Positions 37,203-46,149 of a stretch of DNA of 64,000 nucleotides are shown here, piece after piece; position 1 is the first letter of the stretch, and each line of letters opens with the position of its first letter. A program made the position numbers and the translations under genes. Origin of the DNA: Dendrophyllia cribrosa (lineage: Eukaryota > Cnidaria > Anthozoa > Scleractinia > Dendrophylliidae). The stretch spans positions 124,001 through 188,000 of the forward strand of contig JAJLRJ010000016.1 in assembly GCA_024195265.1 (NCBI GenBank), in the 5' to 3' direction. The notes beneath the pieces are model-generated. The model worked only from the letters and a program-made list of their open reading frames with translations. It ran no database searches and was not told the DNA's origin.

Positions 37203-38819
37203 TTATTTGCTCAAAGAATGTCTCAAACTTGCTTTTACGAAGGATACGAAAAGTGGATGTGGTCTTAAAACAGTACTTTTGTATTCTGGATGATATTGCA
37301 CTCCTATAAACCAGGGATGACGTTCTATTTCTATAGCTTCTACAAGCTCTGTTTTAGGGTTTATACCTCCAATTTTCATTCCAGCATCTTTGACTTTTTG
37401 TAGGTATTTGTCATTAAATTCATAACGATGTCTGTGTCTTTCTTTGATAAATTCTTGATTATAAATCTGGTAAATTTTAGAATCTTTTTCTAATTTACAT
37501 TCCCATGCACCCAAACGCATTGTACCTCCTTTTTGAGTAATGTTCTTTTGTTCTTGCATTAGATTAATAACAGGGTTTTTACAGTATTTATCCATTTCTG
37601 TTGAAAAAGCATTTTTAATACCGATAACATTTCTGCAAAATTCTATTACTGCTACTTGCATTCCCATACAAATCCCCAGAAAAGGAATATGGTTTTTTCT
37701 GGCATAATGGACCGTCGCAATTTTTCCTTCGATACCTCTGCGTCCAAAGCCGGGTGCTACTAAAATACCCTTTAGATTAGAAAGTTTACTAGAGACATTT
37801 TCTTCAGTTAAATCTTTTGCGTGGATCCATTCTAAATGTACTTTGGTCTCGTTAGCTGCTCCAGCATGTATAAAGGCTTCTGATATAGATTTATAAGCAT
37901 CCTTGAGCTCTACATATTTTCCAATTAAACCAATGGTAACTTTATTTTTAGGATTTTTATACCTGTAGATAAATTTATTCCAATTCACCAGTTTAGGTTT
38001 GTCATTATCGCACAGATCTAACTTATTTAAAACAACTTTATCAAGTCCTTCGGCAAACATAAGATTTGGCACGTTATAAATGGTATCCGTATCCAAACTA
38101 CAAATAACATCTGTTTGTTGCACATTGCAGAATAAAGATAATTTTCTTTTTAAATCATCAGAAATAGGTCGCTCGCAACGACATATTAAAATATCAGCAC
38201 TAACACCACTTTGCATGAGTGTTCTTACAGAATGTTGTGTAGGTTTTGTTTTCAGTTCTTCAGCAGCAGCTAGATAGGGTATCAAAGTCAAATGTATTAC
38301 AATACTGTTTTTGCTACCTAATTCAAAGGTAAGTTGTCGTACGGTTTCTATATATGGCAAAGATTCTATATCTCCTACGGTTCCCCCAATTTCTGTAATA
38401 ACAATATCATAATTTCCTGTTTTTCCCAGAATTTGAATACAATGTCTAATTTCATTGGTAATATGTGGAATGACTTGTACTGTTTTTCCTAAGAAATTTC
38501 CCGTACGCTCTTTATCAATTACAGATTGATAGATTCTTCCAGTGGTTACATTATTTGCTTGTGAAGTGGGTACATCTAAAAAACGCTCGTAATGCCCCAA
38601 ATCTAAATCTGTTTCTGCTCCATCATCAGTTACATAACATTCTCCATGTTCATAAGGATTGAGCGTTCCAGGATCAATATTGATATAAGGATCTAGTTTT
38701 TGAATGGTAACACGATACCCTCTCTCTTGTAATAATTTGGCTAAAGAAGCGGCAATAATTCCCTTCCCTAAAGAAGATGTTACTCCACCGGTAACAAAAA
38801 TATATTTTGTATCTGGCAT
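37203..38819 (-). CDS. pyrG: CTP synthase
   Basis: Aminates UTP to CTP with glutamine. 538 residues: N-terminal synthase domain (FVTGGVTSSLGKGI, DPYINIDPGTLNP) and C-terminal class I glutaminase with nucleophile Cys in LGICMGMQ and the catalytic His/Glu in YHPEYKS. Full length. The ATG at 38819 is preceded by a TAnnTTTG box on the minus strand. Confidence 0.97.
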   Translation of the reverse strand: MPDTKYIFVTGGVTSSLGKGIIAASLAKLLQERGYRVTIQKLDPYINIDPGTLNPYEHGECYVTDDGAETDLDLGHYERFLDVPTSQANNVTTGRIYQSVIDKERTGNFLGKTVQVIPHITNEIRHCIQILGKTGNYDIVITEIGGTVGDIESLPYIETVRQLTFELGSKNSIVIHLTLIPYLAAAEELKTKPTQHSVRTLMQSGVSADILICRCERPISDDLKRKLSLFCNVQQTDVICSLDTDTIYNVPNLMFAEGLDKVVLNKLDLCDNDKPKLVNWNKFIYRYKNPKNKVTIGLIGKYVELKDAYKSISEAFIHAGAANETKVHLEWIHAKDLTEENVSSKLSNLKGILVAPGFGRRGIEGKIATVHYARKNHIPFLGICMGMQVAVIEFCRNVIGIKNAFSTEMDKYCKNPVINLMQEQKNITQKGGTMRLGAWECKLEKDSKIYQIYNQEFIKERHRHRYEFNDKYLQKVKDAGMKIGGINPKTELVEAIEIERHPWFIGVQYHPEYKSTVLRPHPLFVSFVKASLRHSLSK

Positions 38820-38833
38820 CTATTTAATTTGGA

Positions 38834-38841
38834 CAAAATTA
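38834..38841 (-). promoter_or_regulatory. -7 box of pyrG
   Basis: The minus strand reads TAATTTTG, 15 bases before the pyrG ATG. The predicted leader is under 10 bases. Confidence 0.45.
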
Positions 38842-38877
38842 AAACTTTTTTGTTTAAGATAAAATAATTATTTTTTG

Positions 38878-38885
38878 TACTTTTG
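38878..38885 (+). promoter_or_regulatory. -7 box of the CPBP protease gene
   Basis: TACTTTTG, with TTTG 25 bases upstream (longer than the usual 19-22). The GTG start is 26 bases downstream. Confidence 0.4.
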
Positions 38886-38911
38886 TGTTGTTCATTTAAA
38901 ATTATGATTTT

Positions 38912-39751
38912 GTGAGTTTTCTTTCAAAAAAAACAGCTGTTAGATCTTCTTTTGGATATTTCTTTCTCACTGTATTAGGGCTGGTATCATCTATAATTTT
39001 ATATGATTTTGTCACTCATTTTTTAGGATTTGATAAGAGTGCGTTTCTCCAAAATTTATCGGTATTTGTTGTGGTATTTTTTGTTTTGTTATTTTGTATT
39101 GTAAAATTACACAAGCAAAAATTAAAAGATATTTTTACCTATAGAAAATCTGTGGATTGGTCACGTTTTTATTCAGCATTCTTCATTTGGGGGGGGATTG
39201 TACTACTTGAATTTTTTTTATCGTATTTCTTATTTCCTCAGGAATATATTTTTAATTTTGATCTTGCGAGTTTTTTAGAATTATTCCTTGTCGTTTTACT
39301 GATGATGCCCTTCCAAACTTCCTTTGAAGAAATTTTATTTAGAGGGTATTTATTACAGTACATTTGTTGGAGAGGATACCGACCTATTACGGGAATTATT
39401 ATTACGTCTGTTGTATTTGGTTTGTTGCACTATGCTAATCCTGAGATTGATAAAATGGGAAATATTGCTTTGTTTTATTATATATCGTGGGGTTTATTTT
39501 TTTCCATAATAACGGTTATGGATAACGGTTTAGAATTGGCCTTGGGAATTCATATGGTAAATAATATTTTTTCTGTACTTCTGGTAACGGCTGATTGGAC
39601 AGTATTTCAAACTCCATCAATTTTTAGATTTATTGGGCAGCCCAACCCTTTATTAGAATTATCAATAGCTATATTTTTTCAAATTATTTTATTGTATTAC
39701 TTTTCTAAAAAATATAAATGGACAGATTTTAAAAAAGTATTTTTTAAGTAA
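38912..39751 (+). CDS. CPBP-family intramembrane glutamic endopeptidase
   Basis: 279 residues with about eight hydrophobic segments. The family signature EEILFRGYLLQYI (about residues 135-147) carries the catalytic Glu pair and Arg, and the downstream FGLLHY and HMVNN provide the second and third conserved motifs (HxxxN-like). Starts with GTG (MSFLSKKTAV). Members process or degrade membrane peptides. The substrate here is unknown. Its 3' end meets the stub of a RhuM gene on the other strand. Confidence 0.85.
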   Translation: MSFLSKKTAVRSSFGYFFLTVLGLVSSIILYDFVTHFLGFDKSAFLQNLSVFVVVFFVLLFCIVKLHKQKLKDIFTYRKSVDWSRFYSAFFIWGGIVLLEFFLSYFLFPQEYIFNFDLASFLELFLVVLLMMPFQTSFEEILFRGYLLQYICWRGYRPITGIIITSVVFGLLHYANPEIDKMGNIALFYYISWGLFFSIITVMDNGLELALGIHMVNNIFSVLLVTADWTVFQTPSIFRFIGQPNPLLELSIAIFFQIILLYYFSKKYKWTDFKKVFFK

Positions 39752-39916
39752 TAAAATATTTTTGATATGTCTTAATACAAATATCTTATTGATGTTAAAA
39801 ATCTCTGTTATTTGTTTTTGACTTGCCCAAATAGTTTTATTTTCAATATCCTGTTTAATTTCCAAAGCACCTTCTTTAGTTTGGTAAATCATTGGTGGGG
39901 TGTTTTTATTTGTCAT
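39689..39916 (-). pseudogene. 5' stub of a RhuM-family gene
   Basis: From ATG 39916 the frame reads TNKNTPPMIYQTKEGALEIK then IWASQKQITEIFNIN, the typical N-terminus of RhuM/virulence-associated proteins found next to restriction genes. Similarity stops near 39775, after which the frame runs antisense into the CPBP gene. The missing ~250 residues and any res gene beyond suggest a deletion that joined this locus to the CPBP gene. ATG overlaps the DUF3644 stop by 11 bases. Confidence 0.7.
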
Positions 39917-40901
39917 TTCTTTTATAGTGATTGTCAAATTCTTTTAAAATATTTGGACTATAAAATTTCTTTTTTGCACCTTTTTTATTTTTCCAATCTA
40001 AATATCTCTCTGCACAAAAATTTTCATCTGCTTCTATTTCCTTTTTTATCTTATAAAATTTGTTATTTTGCTTAAAATCAGAATAGCTACTTCTTAATTT
40101 AGGCAATAAATCATCCCTATAATTCCAAGAATATTTCTTTTTAAGTTGATCTTCACTATCAATAATTTTAATAGGATGTTTGGCATTAGGGTTTATTTTT
40201 ACTTTCATCGCATCATTTGATCTTGAACTAACAAATTTTGTTTCTAAAACTAAACTTATATTATGTTCTTTATTTTCGTCTGATGGGTTTTCTTTTTCTT
40301 TATTATTTATATATTTCAATAGATTTTGATGTTGTTTATCTTCTTTACTGACTGAAAAACTTTCAATATCTGTTAAATGAAAAAAAGAGATAGGCATTAA
40401 GTAAAAATTATATCGAGATAGATCATATTTAAACCAATCTCTTACACATTGTACATAACTTTTTAAGGTAGCTGTTCCTATTTCAAGTACTTTTTTTTCA
40501 AACAACTTACTTTCGTTATAAAAGTGTATAGCATTATCTCTCATCTCTACCAACAATTCTATATTTTCTTTTAAAATTTTATTTAAATTTAGCTTATTTA
40601 TACAGTCAAAAATACTAATGGTAAATTCATTTCCCACTCTATTTTTTTTGAATTTTGGTTTTTTAAATTTTGTTCCGTCTTTTTTCTTTGCTTCTTTATC
40701 AATTACAAAAATAGAATTTAACTTATTTTGATTATTGGCAATAATTTTAGCTTTTAAAAGTATTTCCCAAGCATTAACAATCAAAATACAAAAACTCTCT
40801 TCTCTGTATTTAAAATCAGGTTTATTATAAATTTCAATAGCAGAAATAGCCGCTTGAATTGATTTTTCTAATAAATGCTTATCTTTTGACTTTCTACTCA
40901 T
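39906..40901 (-). CDS. DUF3644 protein with HEPN-like motif
   Basis: 331 residues from ATG 40901 (MSRKSKDKHLLEKSI), 11 bases after the methylase stop. An in-frame extension to 40964 lies within the methylase. Helical N-half with ESFCILIVNAWEILLKAKII and RDNAIHFYN, the latter fitting the Rx4H motif of HEPN folds. The family is commonly found in type III and other restriction loci. Function unknown; RNase activity is a hypothesis. Confidence 0.65.
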   Translation of the reverse strand: MSRKSKDKHLLEKSIQAAISAIEIYNKPDFKYREESFCILIVNAWEILLKAKIIANNQNKLNSIFVIDKEAKKKDGTKFKKPKFKKNRVGNEFTISIFDCINKLNLNKILKENIELLVEMRDNAIHFYNESKLFEKKVLEIGTATLKSYVQCVRDWFKYDLSRYNFYLMPISFFHLTDIESFSVSKEDKQHQNLLKYINNKEKENPSDENKEHNISLVLETKFVSSRSNDAMKVKINPNAKHPIKIIDSEDQLKKKYSWNYRDDLLPKLRSSYSDFKQNNKFYKIKKEIEADENFCAERYLDWKNKKGAKKKFYSPNILKEFDNHYKRNDK

Positions 40902-40912
40902 AACTTTCCTTT

Positions 40913-43000
40913 TTAATAAACCACTGTTATATTTTCTTTTTGTCCGACTTCCAAATTTAACCAATTTTCTAAAGATATATTACTCCAACCATCAATATTT
41001 ATTTTTAGATCTTTGTAGGGTTCTAATTTTGTAGCATCAATTTCGGCTAACAAATAAATTTCATTTTCTACCTTGTACAATTTATCTTTTATCAGTTCTT
41101 CTATTTTGGAATCTAAAGTTTTACAAGTAGCACACATCATATTGATTAAAGTATTGATTGTTTCAGTTCTTTCGTTTACTACTTTAAAAATCTCTTTTTG
41201 GTTTTCATCTTTTGCTTCTATTATTTTTGGTTTTTCTGTCAATGAAAATACTTTATAACCTATATCTACACTTTTATTTTTAAAGGTACCTATTTCAAAT
41301 AATGGTTTTTGATTTTCCGTAGGGACAGGTTTCAAACTTGTCCCTACAATTTTATCCCCCGCTCTATTTAATCTTTCTAAAGTAATTGATGAGATAACAG
41401 GTTTAAAATTATTTTCTATGCAAAATTTATAAGCTTCTGCATTTTTCTTTTTATCTATCTCTTCGTCCCACTGTACTAAAATAAATTTTCTGTTTCCTCC
41501 ATCTTCGGCATTGAGTTGCATAACGGCATCTCCAGTTGTTCCACTACCTGCGAAAAAGTCAAGGATTATGCTGTTTGGTTTGGTCGCTATTTTACCAAAA
41601 ATTTTTATTAAAGATGTTGGTTTTGGATAATCAAAAATGTTTTTAAACTCTAATTCTTTTAAATCATTAGTTCCTCTATTTGTTGATATATTTGTTATTA
41701 AATCTTTTAAAGTAGTTTTCTCAAAACCTCTTCTTTTAGTGAAAACAACCCATTTCCCATTTTTTTCTAAAAACTCTAAATTATTACTTTCATTTTTTAC
41801 TTTGCTTTCACTCCACCTCCAAGCATAGTATTTATTATTGCTATTAGTAATTCTCTTGGGAGGTATTCTAAAAAAACCTTTTGGTATTTCAGAGTTAATT
41901 TTACCTGTTTGTACCTTTTTTGTTTGCGGATTATAAAAAATATCAAAGACTAACTTAGGACGAGTTGATTCGTTAAAAGCATTATTACCATTATTTAATT
42001 CGTGAGTTGTTATATATTCACCTATTTCATCTTGCTTAATATCAAAATCAAACCCTTTATAAATATCAGGCATAATTTTTTTACCAAATACCCCATTTAT
42101 CATAAATTCATTTATATAATTGTTATTCTTTGCATAGCAAAATATTTGCTCTTTTGTTGTAGCAGCGCCTATCCTTTGTATTTGTCTTCCAGCAGAATTA
42201 TTTATCCAGATAAAATTATTTACAAAATTCTCCTCCCCAAAAATTTCATCACACATTATTTTTAAATTGGCTTGTTCGTTATCATCAATACTTATAAAAA
42301 TAACCCCATCTTCTTTTAATAAATCTCTTGCCAATTTTAATCGTGGATACATAAAAGAAAGCCAACCGCTATGGCTTCGTGTGCCATAAACATTATGTAA
42401 AAAATTTAAGGTGTCTTTGTCTTCTTCCTCGCCCAATCCATAAGTCCTTAACAAATCACTTTCGCTTTTTTTAAAGTTATCATTATAAATAAAATTTTCA
42501 CTTTTGGTATTGTAAGGCGGGTCTATGTAAATCATTTTAATTTTACTAAAATAATTTTGTTTTAGAATTTTTAGGACTTCTAAATTATCACCTTTTATAA
42601 CCACATTTTCGGTGGGGACAAACCTATGTGTTTGTCCTTGTTCGTTTTGGTTTGTTTGTCTGTTTTTATCAGGACAGACACATAGGTCTGTCCCTACAAT
42701 ATCAGCATTTTTTGATTGACTGGGTTCAAACTTTAATTCAAAATTGGTTTCACTATCGGCTTTGGCTCTGGCTATGCCTTTACCTGCAAAAGTAAGCTCA
42801 TAACCTTTGTTATTGCTTGTTGTTTGTGCAATATCTATAAAATCTTGTAAGGCTTTGGTATCTAATTGATTATCACTATTTACAAGATTAGGAATAAATT
42901 TTTTTAACTGCTCTAATTTTTGGTTTTTCTCACTTGTTAAAACTTCATTGTTGTTTATGGTTTTGAAACCGTTTTGTTGTGCTTGTGTTTTGTCGATCAT
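40913..43000 (-). CDS. Type III-like DNA methyltransferase (Mod), carrying two in-frame palindromic insertions
   Basis: 695 residues. Motif IV DPPYNTKSENFIYNDNF follows KMIYIDPPY (about residue 155), and motif I DFFAGSGTTGDAVMQLN is near 480: the beta-class order of type III Mod proteins. Two segments look foreign: about 32 residues at about 97-130 (VGTDLCVCPDK...GQTHRFVPTEN) and about 13 residues near 550-560 (VGTSLKPVPTEN). Both coincide with strong DNA palindromes listed separately and keep the frame. No Res subunit is present, so this may be an orphan modification enzyme. Confidence 0.85.
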   Translation of the reverse strand: MIDKTQAQQNGFKTINNNEVLTSEKNQKLEQLKKFIPNLVNSDNQLDTKALQDFIDIAQTTSNNKGYELTFAGKGIARAKADSETNFELKFEPSQSKNADIVGTDLCVCPDKNRQTNQNEQGQTHRFVPTENVVIKGDNLEVLKILKQNYFSKIKMIYIDPPYNTKSENFIYNDNFKKSESDLLRTYGLGEEEDKDTLNFLHNVYGTRSHSGWLSFMYPRLKLARDLLKEDGVIFISIDDNEQANLKIMCDEIFGEENFVNNFIWINNSAGRQIQRIGAATTKEQIFCYAKNNNYINEFMINGVFGKKIMPDIYKGFDFDIKQDEIGEYITTHELNNGNNAFNESTRPKLVFDIFYNPQTKKVQTGKINSEIPKGFFRIPPKRITNSNNKYYAWRWSESKVKNESNNLEFLEKNGKWVVFTKRRGFEKTTLKDLITNISTNRGTNDLKELEFKNIFDYPKPTSLIKIFGKIATKPNSIILDFFAGSGTTGDAVMQLNAEDGGNRKFILVQWDEEIDKKKNAEAYKFCIENNFKPVISSITLERLNRAGDKIVGTSLKPVPTENQKPLFEIGTFKNKSVDIGYKVFSLTEKPKIIEAKDENQKEIFKVVNERTETINTLINMMCATCKTLDSKIEELIKDKLYKVENEIYLLAEIDATKLEPYKDLKINIDGWSNISLENWLNLEVGQKENITVVY
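41319..41347. repeat. Short palindromic element inside mod
   Basis: A 14-bp stem (GTAGGGACAGGTTT against AAACTTGTCCCTAC, one G-T wobble) with a single-base loop. Together with its flanks it contributes about 13 residues in frame. The outer GTAGGGACA matches the ends of the longer element at 42612. Confidence 0.85.
42612..42697. repeat. Long palindromic element inside mod, with hairpin arms that covary
   Basis: Left arm 42612-42637 and right arm 42672-42697 are 26-base inverted repeats with three mismatches. Each arm is itself a hairpin: GGACAAAC/GTTTGTCC on the left, GGACAGAC/GTCTGTCC on the right. The A-T to G-C change keeps pairing. About 34 bases separate the arms. It is read in frame through mod. 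Confidence 0.88.
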
Positions 43001-43007
43001 TTATATT

Positions 43008-43883
43008 TTATGGTCTTTGAGTTGTTCTAAAACTACCTCTTTTCACACCGAATACATAACCTTGTGGATGGTTGAGATTACTACCATCTTTAGAAAAATT
43101 TAGATGCGTAAACTCTATATTCATAGCATATTTTTTGTAATAAATATTGGTAATGGGACTAAGGGCTTGTTTAAAATCACGAGTAGTATTATCCAGATAA
43201 TCTACAATAGTATCATCATCTGCATCTTCCGATTTGGATTCGTTTAGAGAGGGAATACCATCATTGTCATCATCACTATCTAAATAATTGGGTATACCGT
43301 CATTGTCTGTATCATCATTATTGGGATTACCATCTTTATTTAAATCTTCCGAAGTAGTAAGGATATTATCACCATCATCATCAATATCTACGTAATTGGG
43401 ATAATCGTCATTGTCTGTATCATCATTGTTGGGATTACCATCTTTATTTAGATCTTCATCTTCAGTAGAAACGTTATCTTCATCATCCAAAACAATGCTG
43501 TTGTTGATAACCAAGTTGCCGTTGCCGATCCATTCCGAAGTAACAACTGGACCTTTAGGGGGAATCTCTTGGCAGAAATATTTTTCTTCCGCAGAGGCAT
43601 CAAAAATACGATAAATAATTTTGTGTTCCCCTTTTTCTGATATAGTATATTCTGCGTTTTTTACAGGAGTTTTAAAAAATATATTATCACTGTTATCTAT
43701 ATGTAACTTTAAAATTAAAACTTCTTTCTTGCTGCTATTCATTTTTGAAATTATCAGATCCCCACAAGATTTTATTTCTGCTTTGTCAAAGCTAAATGAA
43801 GGAACTCCAAAATCTCCATCATCACAGCTAGCAATAAAAAAAGAAAATAGACTCAAAAGACAGATTGCATTAAATTTTCTCAT
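43008..43883 (-). CDS. Lipoprotein with thrombospondin type 3-like calcium-binding repeats
   Basis: 291 residues. Signal peptide with lipobox IASC (Cys20). Middle region (about 125-225) consists of Asp/Asn-rich repeats DLNKDGNPNNDDTDND and NYLDSDDDNDGI, typical of TSP type 3/dockerin-like calcium-binding segments. The C-terminal 60 residues are unassigned. Probably outer-membrane or surface. It lies 7 bases upstream of mod, so the two are likely co-transcribed although functionally unrelated. Confidence 0.75.
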   Translation of the reverse strand: MRKFNAICLLSLFSFFIASCDDGDFGVPSFSFDKAEIKSCGDLIISKMNSSKKEVLILKLHIDNSDNIFFKTPVKNAEYTISEKGEHKIIYRIFDASAEEKYFCQEIPPKGPVVTSEWIGNGNLVINNSIVLDDEDNVSTEDEDLNKDGNPNNDDTDNDDYPNYVDIDDDGDNILTTSEDLNKDGNPNNDDTDNDGIPNYLDSDDDNDGIPSLNESKSEDADDDTIVDYLDNTTRDFKQALSPITNIYYKKYAMNIEFTHLNFSKDGSNLNHPQGYVFGVKRGSFRTTQRP

Positions 43884-43903
43884 AATAATGTGTTTGAAAG
43901 GTG

Positions 43904-43911
43904 CAAAAATA
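43904..43911 (-). promoter_or_regulatory. -7 box of the TSP3 lipoprotein (and possibly mod)
   Basis: The minus strand reads TATTTTTG, 20 bases before the ATG at 43883. Confidence 0.45.
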
Positions 43912-43943
43912 CATTTTAATTATAAATTAATCTCAATAAAGTA

Positions 43944-43951
43944 TATATTTG
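43944..43951 (+). promoter_or_regulatory. -7 box of the cysteine desulfurase gene
   Basis: TATATTTG, 20 bases before the first ATG at 43972. Confidence 0.45.
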
Positions 43952-43971
43952 CCTTACCTAAAATTTAATCA

Positions 43972-45105
43972 ATGATGAAAAGAGTATACTTAGATAATGC
44001 TGCTACAACACCGTTGTTTAGTGAAGTGATAGAGATTATGGCAGATACGCTGAAAAATACATATGGAAACCCTTCTTCTACACACTATTATGGGAGATGT
44101 GCAAAGACTTTAATAGAAGGAATTAGAAAACAAATTGCAAAGTATTTAAATGTAGTTTCAAGTGAAATTATTTTTACAGCATCAGGTACAGAGGCTAATA
44201 ATTTACTCTTAATCAATGCAGTAAAAAATTTAGGAGTAAAACACTTGATAAGTACACAAATAGAACATCATGCAGTGGGCTATGTTTTAGAGGATTTGCG
44301 AAAGAATTACGGCATAAAATTGAGTTATGTAAATTTGGATGCACAGGGGAATATAGATTTTGAACATTTGCAAGCGTTAGTTGCAGGAAATAATGAAAAA
44401 ACTTTGGTGAGTCTGATGTTTGTAAACAATGAAATAGGGAATTTACTAGACTTGAAGAAAACCTCTGATATTTGCCAACAATATAATGCTTTGTTTCATT
44501 CGGATACGATACAAGCCATAGGGCATTACCGTTTGAATTTACAAAAGATTCCTATTGATTTTATTACTGCTGGTGCTCATAAATTTCACGGACCCAAGGG
44601 GGTAGGTTTTGCATATATTAAAAAGAGTTATAAAATGGTCCCAATGATTTTGGGAGGAAATCAAGAAAAAGGTTTTAGAGCAGGAACAGAAAACGTAGCA
44701 GGTATTGTAGGAATGGGTAAAGCCCTAGAACTTTCAATAAAAGATTTAGAAAATGATATTGAAAAAGTAAAACAAATTAAATCCTATTGTATAAAACTTT
44801 TAAAAGAAAATATTGTTGAGGTGGCTTTTAATGGAACTTCTGAAGATCTTGAAAAAAGTAGTCCTTTTGTGTTAAGTGTTCGTTTACCGGTTAATAATTC
44901 TATGTTAAAATTTCAATTAGATGTGAAAGGTATTGCAGTATCGGGAGGTAGTGCTTGCCAGAGCGGTAGTACGACTGGCTCTCACGTATTGAATGCCTTG
45001 AAAGTAGATGAAGCAAATACAACCACTTTGCGTATATCTTTTAGTAAATTTACTGTTAAAGAAGATATAGATTATACAGTTACCGAATTAAAAAAATTGT
45101 TATAA
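43972..45105 (+). CDS. Cysteine desulfurase (NifS/IscS-like, PLP-dependent)
   Basis: Releases sulphur from cysteine for iron-sulphur clusters and thio-modifications such as those made by MiaB. 377 residues: N-terminus RVYLDNAATTPL, PLP lysine in AGAHKFHGPKG (about residue 204), catalytic Cys in SGGSACQSGS (about 328). Either of two adjacent ATGs (43972, 43975) may be used. Full length. No scaffold genes adjoin it. It is convergent with queE, 11 bases away. Confidence 0.95.
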   Translation: MMKRVYLDNAATTPLFSEVIEIMADTLKNTYGNPSSTHYYGRCAKTLIEGIRKQIAKYLNVVSSEIIFTASGTEANNLLLINAVKNLGVKHLISTQIEHHAVGYVLEDLRKNYGIKLSYVNLDAQGNIDFEHLQALVAGNNEKTLVSLMFVNNEIGNLLDLKKTSDICQQYNALFHSDTIQAIGHYRLNLQKIPIDFITAGAHKFHGPKGVGFAYIKKSYKMVPMILGGNQEKGFRAGTENVAGIVGMGKALELSIKDLENDIEKVKQIKSYCIKLLKENIVEVAFNGTSEDLEKSSPFVLSVRLPVNNSMLKFQLDVKGIAVSGGSACQSGSTTGSHVLNALKVDEANTTTLRISFSKFTVKEDIDYTVTELKKLL

Positions 45106-45116
45106 GTTTTTCTAAA

Positions 45117-45740
45117 TTAAGGAATTTGTAAATATTTATGTGTTTGTAAAGAGATTTTCCATTTAGGGTTTTCTTTTACGTATTTTACGATATGGGGAGT
45201 AATTTTTTCTTTTTTATTCCATTCGGGTTGTAAATAAAGCAGACAATTTTCACTAACTTTTTCAGCTTGTTTTTCGGCAAAATTAAAATCTGCTAAATTT
45301 CGAACTATAATTTTTAACTCATCAGCTATTTTATACGCCTCCTTTGTGGGTAATTTTCTCTTTTTAGGAGACAAACAAAACCAATTCCATTTTCCAGAGA
45401 CAGTATACGCTCCAGAGGTTTCTATATGTGTATTAATATTTTTTGCTTGTAATTTTTCAGTCAAATAATCCAAGGGCCACATCAAAGGTTCTCCACCTGT
45501 AATTACAACTACCTTAGTTTTGGCATTACAAACATATTTTACAATTTTGGAAATAGAGATAAATGGATAGATGCTTGCGTTCCAACTTTCTTTGATATCA
45601 CACCAGTGACAGCCAATATCACAACCTCCAATACGTACAAAGTAGGCCGCTACGCCTGTATGGGCACCTTCACCTTGTATGGTATAAAAATGTTCCATAA
45701 CCGGAAGTTTTTTGTCATTACTAGTAAATTGCTGAGACAT
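45117..45740 (-). CDS. queE: 7-carboxy-7-deazaguanine synthase QueE
   Basis: Radical-SAM enzyme that forms the deazaguanine ring in queuosine/preQ0 synthesis. 207 residues: TIQGEGAHTGVAAYFVRI then cluster cysteines C40, C44 and C47 (GGCDIGCHWCD) and SAM-binding ITGGEPLMWP. Other pathway genes are not in the window. The ATG lies about 48 bases upstream of, and is co-directional with, the tRNA genes at 45788-46052. Confidence 0.95.
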   Translation of the reverse strand: MSQQFTSNDKKLPVMEHFYTIQGEGAHTGVAAYFVRIGGCDIGCHWCDIKESWNASIYPFISISKIVKYVCNAKTKVVVITGGEPLMWPLDYLTEKLQAKNINTHIETSGAYTVSGKWNWFCLSPKKRKLPTKEAYKIADELKIIVRNLADFNFAEKQAEKVSENCLLYLQPEWNKKEKITPHIVKYVKENPKWKISLQTHKYLQIP

Positions 45741-45787
45741 GCATACGAAAGAAATTTTTGTAAGGCTACAAAGATTTTATATTTTAG

Positions 45788-45861
45788 TGATTGCGGCAGG
45801 ATTCGAACCTGCGACCGTCCGCTTAGAAGGCGGATGCTCTATCCAGCTGAGCTACGCAACC
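45788..45861 (-). tRNA. tRNA-Arg (anticodon TCT)
   Basis: Full cloverleaf on the minus strand: 7-bp acceptor (GGTTGCG/CGCAATC), D-arm GCTC...GAGC, anticodon stem TCCGC/GCGGA with loop CTTCTAA, and T-arm GCAGG TTCGAAT CCTGC. The CCA end is not encoded. Reads AGA codons. Confidence 0.96.
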
Positions 45862-45878
45862 ATTTACTCTAAATTAAG

Positions 45879-45953
45879 TCGGGGTGGCAGGATTCGAACC
45901 TGCGACCTCCGCGTCCCAAACGCGGCGCGATGACCGGGCTACGCTACACCCCG
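45879..45953 (-). tRNA. tRNA-Pro (anticodon TGG)
   Basis: Minus strand. Acceptor CGGGGTG/CACCCCG, anticodon stem CGCG/CGCG with loop containing TTTGGGA, T-arm GCAGG TTCGAAT CCTGC. CCA not encoded. Confidence 0.96.
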
Positions 45954-45966
45954 AATAAAATGAGTG

Positions 45967-46052
45967 CGGAGAGAGAGGGATTCGAACCCTCGGTACCCAT
46001 AAGATACAACTCCTTAGCAGGGAGCCCCGTTCGGCCACTCCGGCATCTCTCC
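45967..46052 (-). tRNA. tRNA-Ser (anticodon GCT)
   Basis: Minus strand, 86 bases with the long variable arm of class II tRNAs. Acceptor GGAGAGA/TCTCTCC, discriminator G, anticodon loop CTGCTAA. CCA not encoded. The three tRNAs form a cluster upstream of queE. Confidence 0.96.
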
Positions 46053-46149
46053 TTTAGTTTAGAGTGAATATCTGAAATAGATCAAATTAGCGGTCGCAAA
46101 TGTAATATATTTTTTTAACCTGGCAAAATTTACAATTTTTTTAAAATCA

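Noticed and set aside
40901..40964. In-frame upstream extension of the DUF3644 gene
   Set aside because: The extra 21 residues are read out of phase from the mod 3' end; ATG 40901 follows mod's stop directly.
43250..43460. Imperfect direct repeats (GGATTACCATCTTTATTTA) in the TSP3 lipoprotein gene
   Set aside because: They are explained by the repeated Asp/Asn-rich protein motif and are not a mobile or regulatory element.
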